The position numbers and the translations under genes are program-made. From RGIG2707 sp045600065 (GTDB taxonomy: Bacteria > Bacillota > Clostridia > Peptostreptococcales > Anaerovoracaceae): a DNA stretch of 5,828 bases. The notes under the pieces are model-generated. The model saw only the letters and a program-made list of their open reading frames with translations. It ran no database searches and was not told the DNA's origin. Positions 4,668 to 5,828 of this stretch are shown piece after piece (the first letter of the stretch is position 1; every line of letters begins with the position of its first letter). The DNA is taken from the NCBI GenBank assembly GCA_045600065.1, contig JAZRXE010000093.1:1-5828 (forward strand), given 5' to 3'.

Positions 4668-5828
4668 TTATTTCAGCAGCCCTTGGTTTTTCAGGTACTG
4701 GACGGCTGTCATCACGCCGAACTTTGCGTGCTCGTAGGTCAGACCGCCCTGATAGTAAGCGATATATGGTTCACGCAGAGGAGCGTCTGCGGAAAGCTCC
4801 ATGGTAGAGCCCTGGACAAAGCTGCCGGAGGCCATGATGATCTTGTCCTGGTAGCCGGGCATGTCCCCTGCTTCCGGCGCAAAGTGGGCATTTACCGCAG
4901 CCGCTGCCTGAATGGCCCTGCAGAATTCGGTCAGCTGCTCCGCAGAATCCATGCGTATGGCGGTGACAATATCGTTGCGGGGCGCTTCTGCCCTTGGGCT
5001 GACTTCAAAGCCCAGCAGCTCAAAGACCTTGGAGCACAGGGCCGCGCCCTTGATGGCGTTTTTGACCGTGGAGGGAGCTACGAAAATTCCCTGCAGAATG
5101 CGCCTTGTCTGATCGTACATAAGGCCGCAGTCTCCGCCTATTCCGGGGGCAGTTACCCTGTAGCCCACAGTCTCCACAAGATCTGCTCTGCCTGCCACAT
5201 AGCCGCCGCCCATGGTGATGCCCCCTCCGGGGTTCTTCATCAGAGAACCGGCCATGATGTCAGCGCCCACCTGAACAGGCTCGTAAATATCCAGAAATTC
5301 GCCGTAGCAGTTGTCCACCATGCATATTACATCTGGCTTGACGCTGTGGCAGGCTTCAGCCCAGGCGCGTATCTCGTCTATACTGAAGGCATGTCTGAAG
5401 GAATAACCCAGAGATCTCTGAAGCGCTGCAACCTTGGTGGCCGGGCCTATGGCAGCCTTGCAGGCCTCTATGTCTATGCAGTTGTTCTCGTCCAGATCCA
5501 CCTGAGCGTAGCTGACTCCGTATTCCATCAGGGAGCCTCTGCCCGAGCCCTTGAGGCCTATTACGGTCTCCATGGTGTCGTAGGGTGTGCCGGTGCAGTA
5601 TAGCAGCTGATCGCCGGGACGCAGCAGGCCCAGATAGGTGCAGGCCAGAGCGTGAGTGCCATCGCAGATGTAGGGCCCCACCATGGCAGCCCCCGCTCCG
5701 AAGATCTGAGCGTAAAGCTTTCCGCAGACGTCTCTGCCGGTGTCGTCGTGACCGTAGCCGTTGGCCCAGGCAAAATGGCTGTCGCTTATCTTGTTGTCAT
5801 GGAAAGTCGGATCGTAGCCATGTCGTTC
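4668..5828 (-). CDS. PF06838 PLP-dependent protein (aluminium resistance / methionine gamma-lyase-like), N-terminus beyond window
   Basis: A fold-type I pyridoxal-phosphate enzyme of the family annotated as 'aluminium resistance protein' or 'methionine gamma-lyase family' (B. subtilis YnbB type). The true substrate of most members is unsettled, possibly a C-S lyase reaction. The 386 visible residues run to the C-terminus; family members are about 400-430 long, so only a few dozen are missing. The visible part starts ERHGYDPTF and contains GYGHDDTGRD, then GAGAAMVGPYICDGTHALA. MVDNCYGEF carries the aspartate expected to bind the PLP ring nitrogen (visible residue 172). GSLMKNPGGG carries the likely Schiff-base lysine (visible residue 198, codon 5235-5237). 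GGLTYEHAKFG lies near the end. An ATG at 5684 is internal: coding similarity continues unbroken upstream to the edge. The downstream gap holds the palindrome and a remnant of a related gene tail; no classical terminator was found. Confidence 0.92.
   Translation of the reverse strand, partial: ERHGYDPTFHDNKISDSHFAWANGYGHDDTGRDVCGKLYAQIFGAGAAMVGPYICDGTHALACTYLGLLRPGDQLLYCTGTPYDTMETVIGLKGSGRGSLMEYGVSYAQVDLDENNCIDIEACKAAIGPATKVAALQRSLGYSFRHAFSIDEIRAWAEACHSVKPDVICMVDNCYGEFLDIYEPVQVGADIMAGSLMKNPGGGITMGGGYVAGRADLVETVGYRVTAPGIGGDCGLMYDQTRRILQGIFVAPSTVKNAIKGAALCSKVFELLGFEVSPRAEAPRNDIVTAIRMDSAEQLTEFCRAIQAAAAVNAHFAPEAGDMPGYQDKIIMASGSFVQGSTMELSADAPLREPYIAYYQGGLTYEHAKFGVMTAVQYLKNQGLLK

Noticed and set aside
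4584..5603. 339-codon open frame on the plus strand
   Set aside because: It lies antisense to the clearly recognisable PF06838 gene, starts inside the intergenic remnant, has no ribosome site, and its product resembles no protein family I know.

Overview
The window looks like a chromosomal stretch from an anaerobic, Gram-positive, Clostridia-type Bacillota. The evidence is the gene content: pyruvate phosphate dikinase, a PF06838 'aluminium resistance / methionine gamma-lyase-like' PLP protein, an XRE regulator fused to a membrane domain, and a MucBP-repeat secreted protein. Strong AGGAG-type ribosome sites and sigma-A-like promoters fit the same picture. Genus cannot be assigned by eye.

Layout from left to right. 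Positions 1-747 (minus) hold the first 249 residues of pyruvate phosphate dikinase, cut by the left edge. Positions 748-879 are a compact divergent promoter region. Positions 880-1830 (plus) encode a TIGR01212-type radical SAM protein that appears to lack a ribosome-binding site and may be translated from a leaderless or near-leaderless mRNA. Its stop lies three bases from the stop of a convergent minus-strand gene (1834-2502), a helix-turn-helix regulator with about four membrane segments. An exact 18-bp tandem repeat (2515-2550) sits just upstream of that gene's Shine-Dalgarno site. A strong hairpin terminator (2658-2690) separates it from the next minus-strand gene (2723-4348). That gene encodes a secreted protein with a signal peptide, a Listeria-Bacteroides-type repeat, a CnaB-like domain and five MucBP-like repeats, and no visible wall anchor.

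The 319-base gap at 4349-4667 holds the promoter of the secreted-protein gene, a 22-bp-arm palindrome of REP/RAYT-like type (4602-4650), and, abutting it, a short frameshifted remnant (4561-4602) resembling part of the 3' end of the neighbouring gene. That neighbour (4668-5828, minus, cut by the right edge) is the PF06838 PLP-dependent protein.

The genes do not form an obvious pathway or operon; each has its own signals. No convincing new multi-gene system is present. The items most worth a second look are the palindrome with the adjoining gene-tail remnant, the apparent leaderless start of the radical SAM gene, the tandem repeat at the membrane-bound regulator's leader, and the unanchored repeat protein with an atypical CnaB domain.
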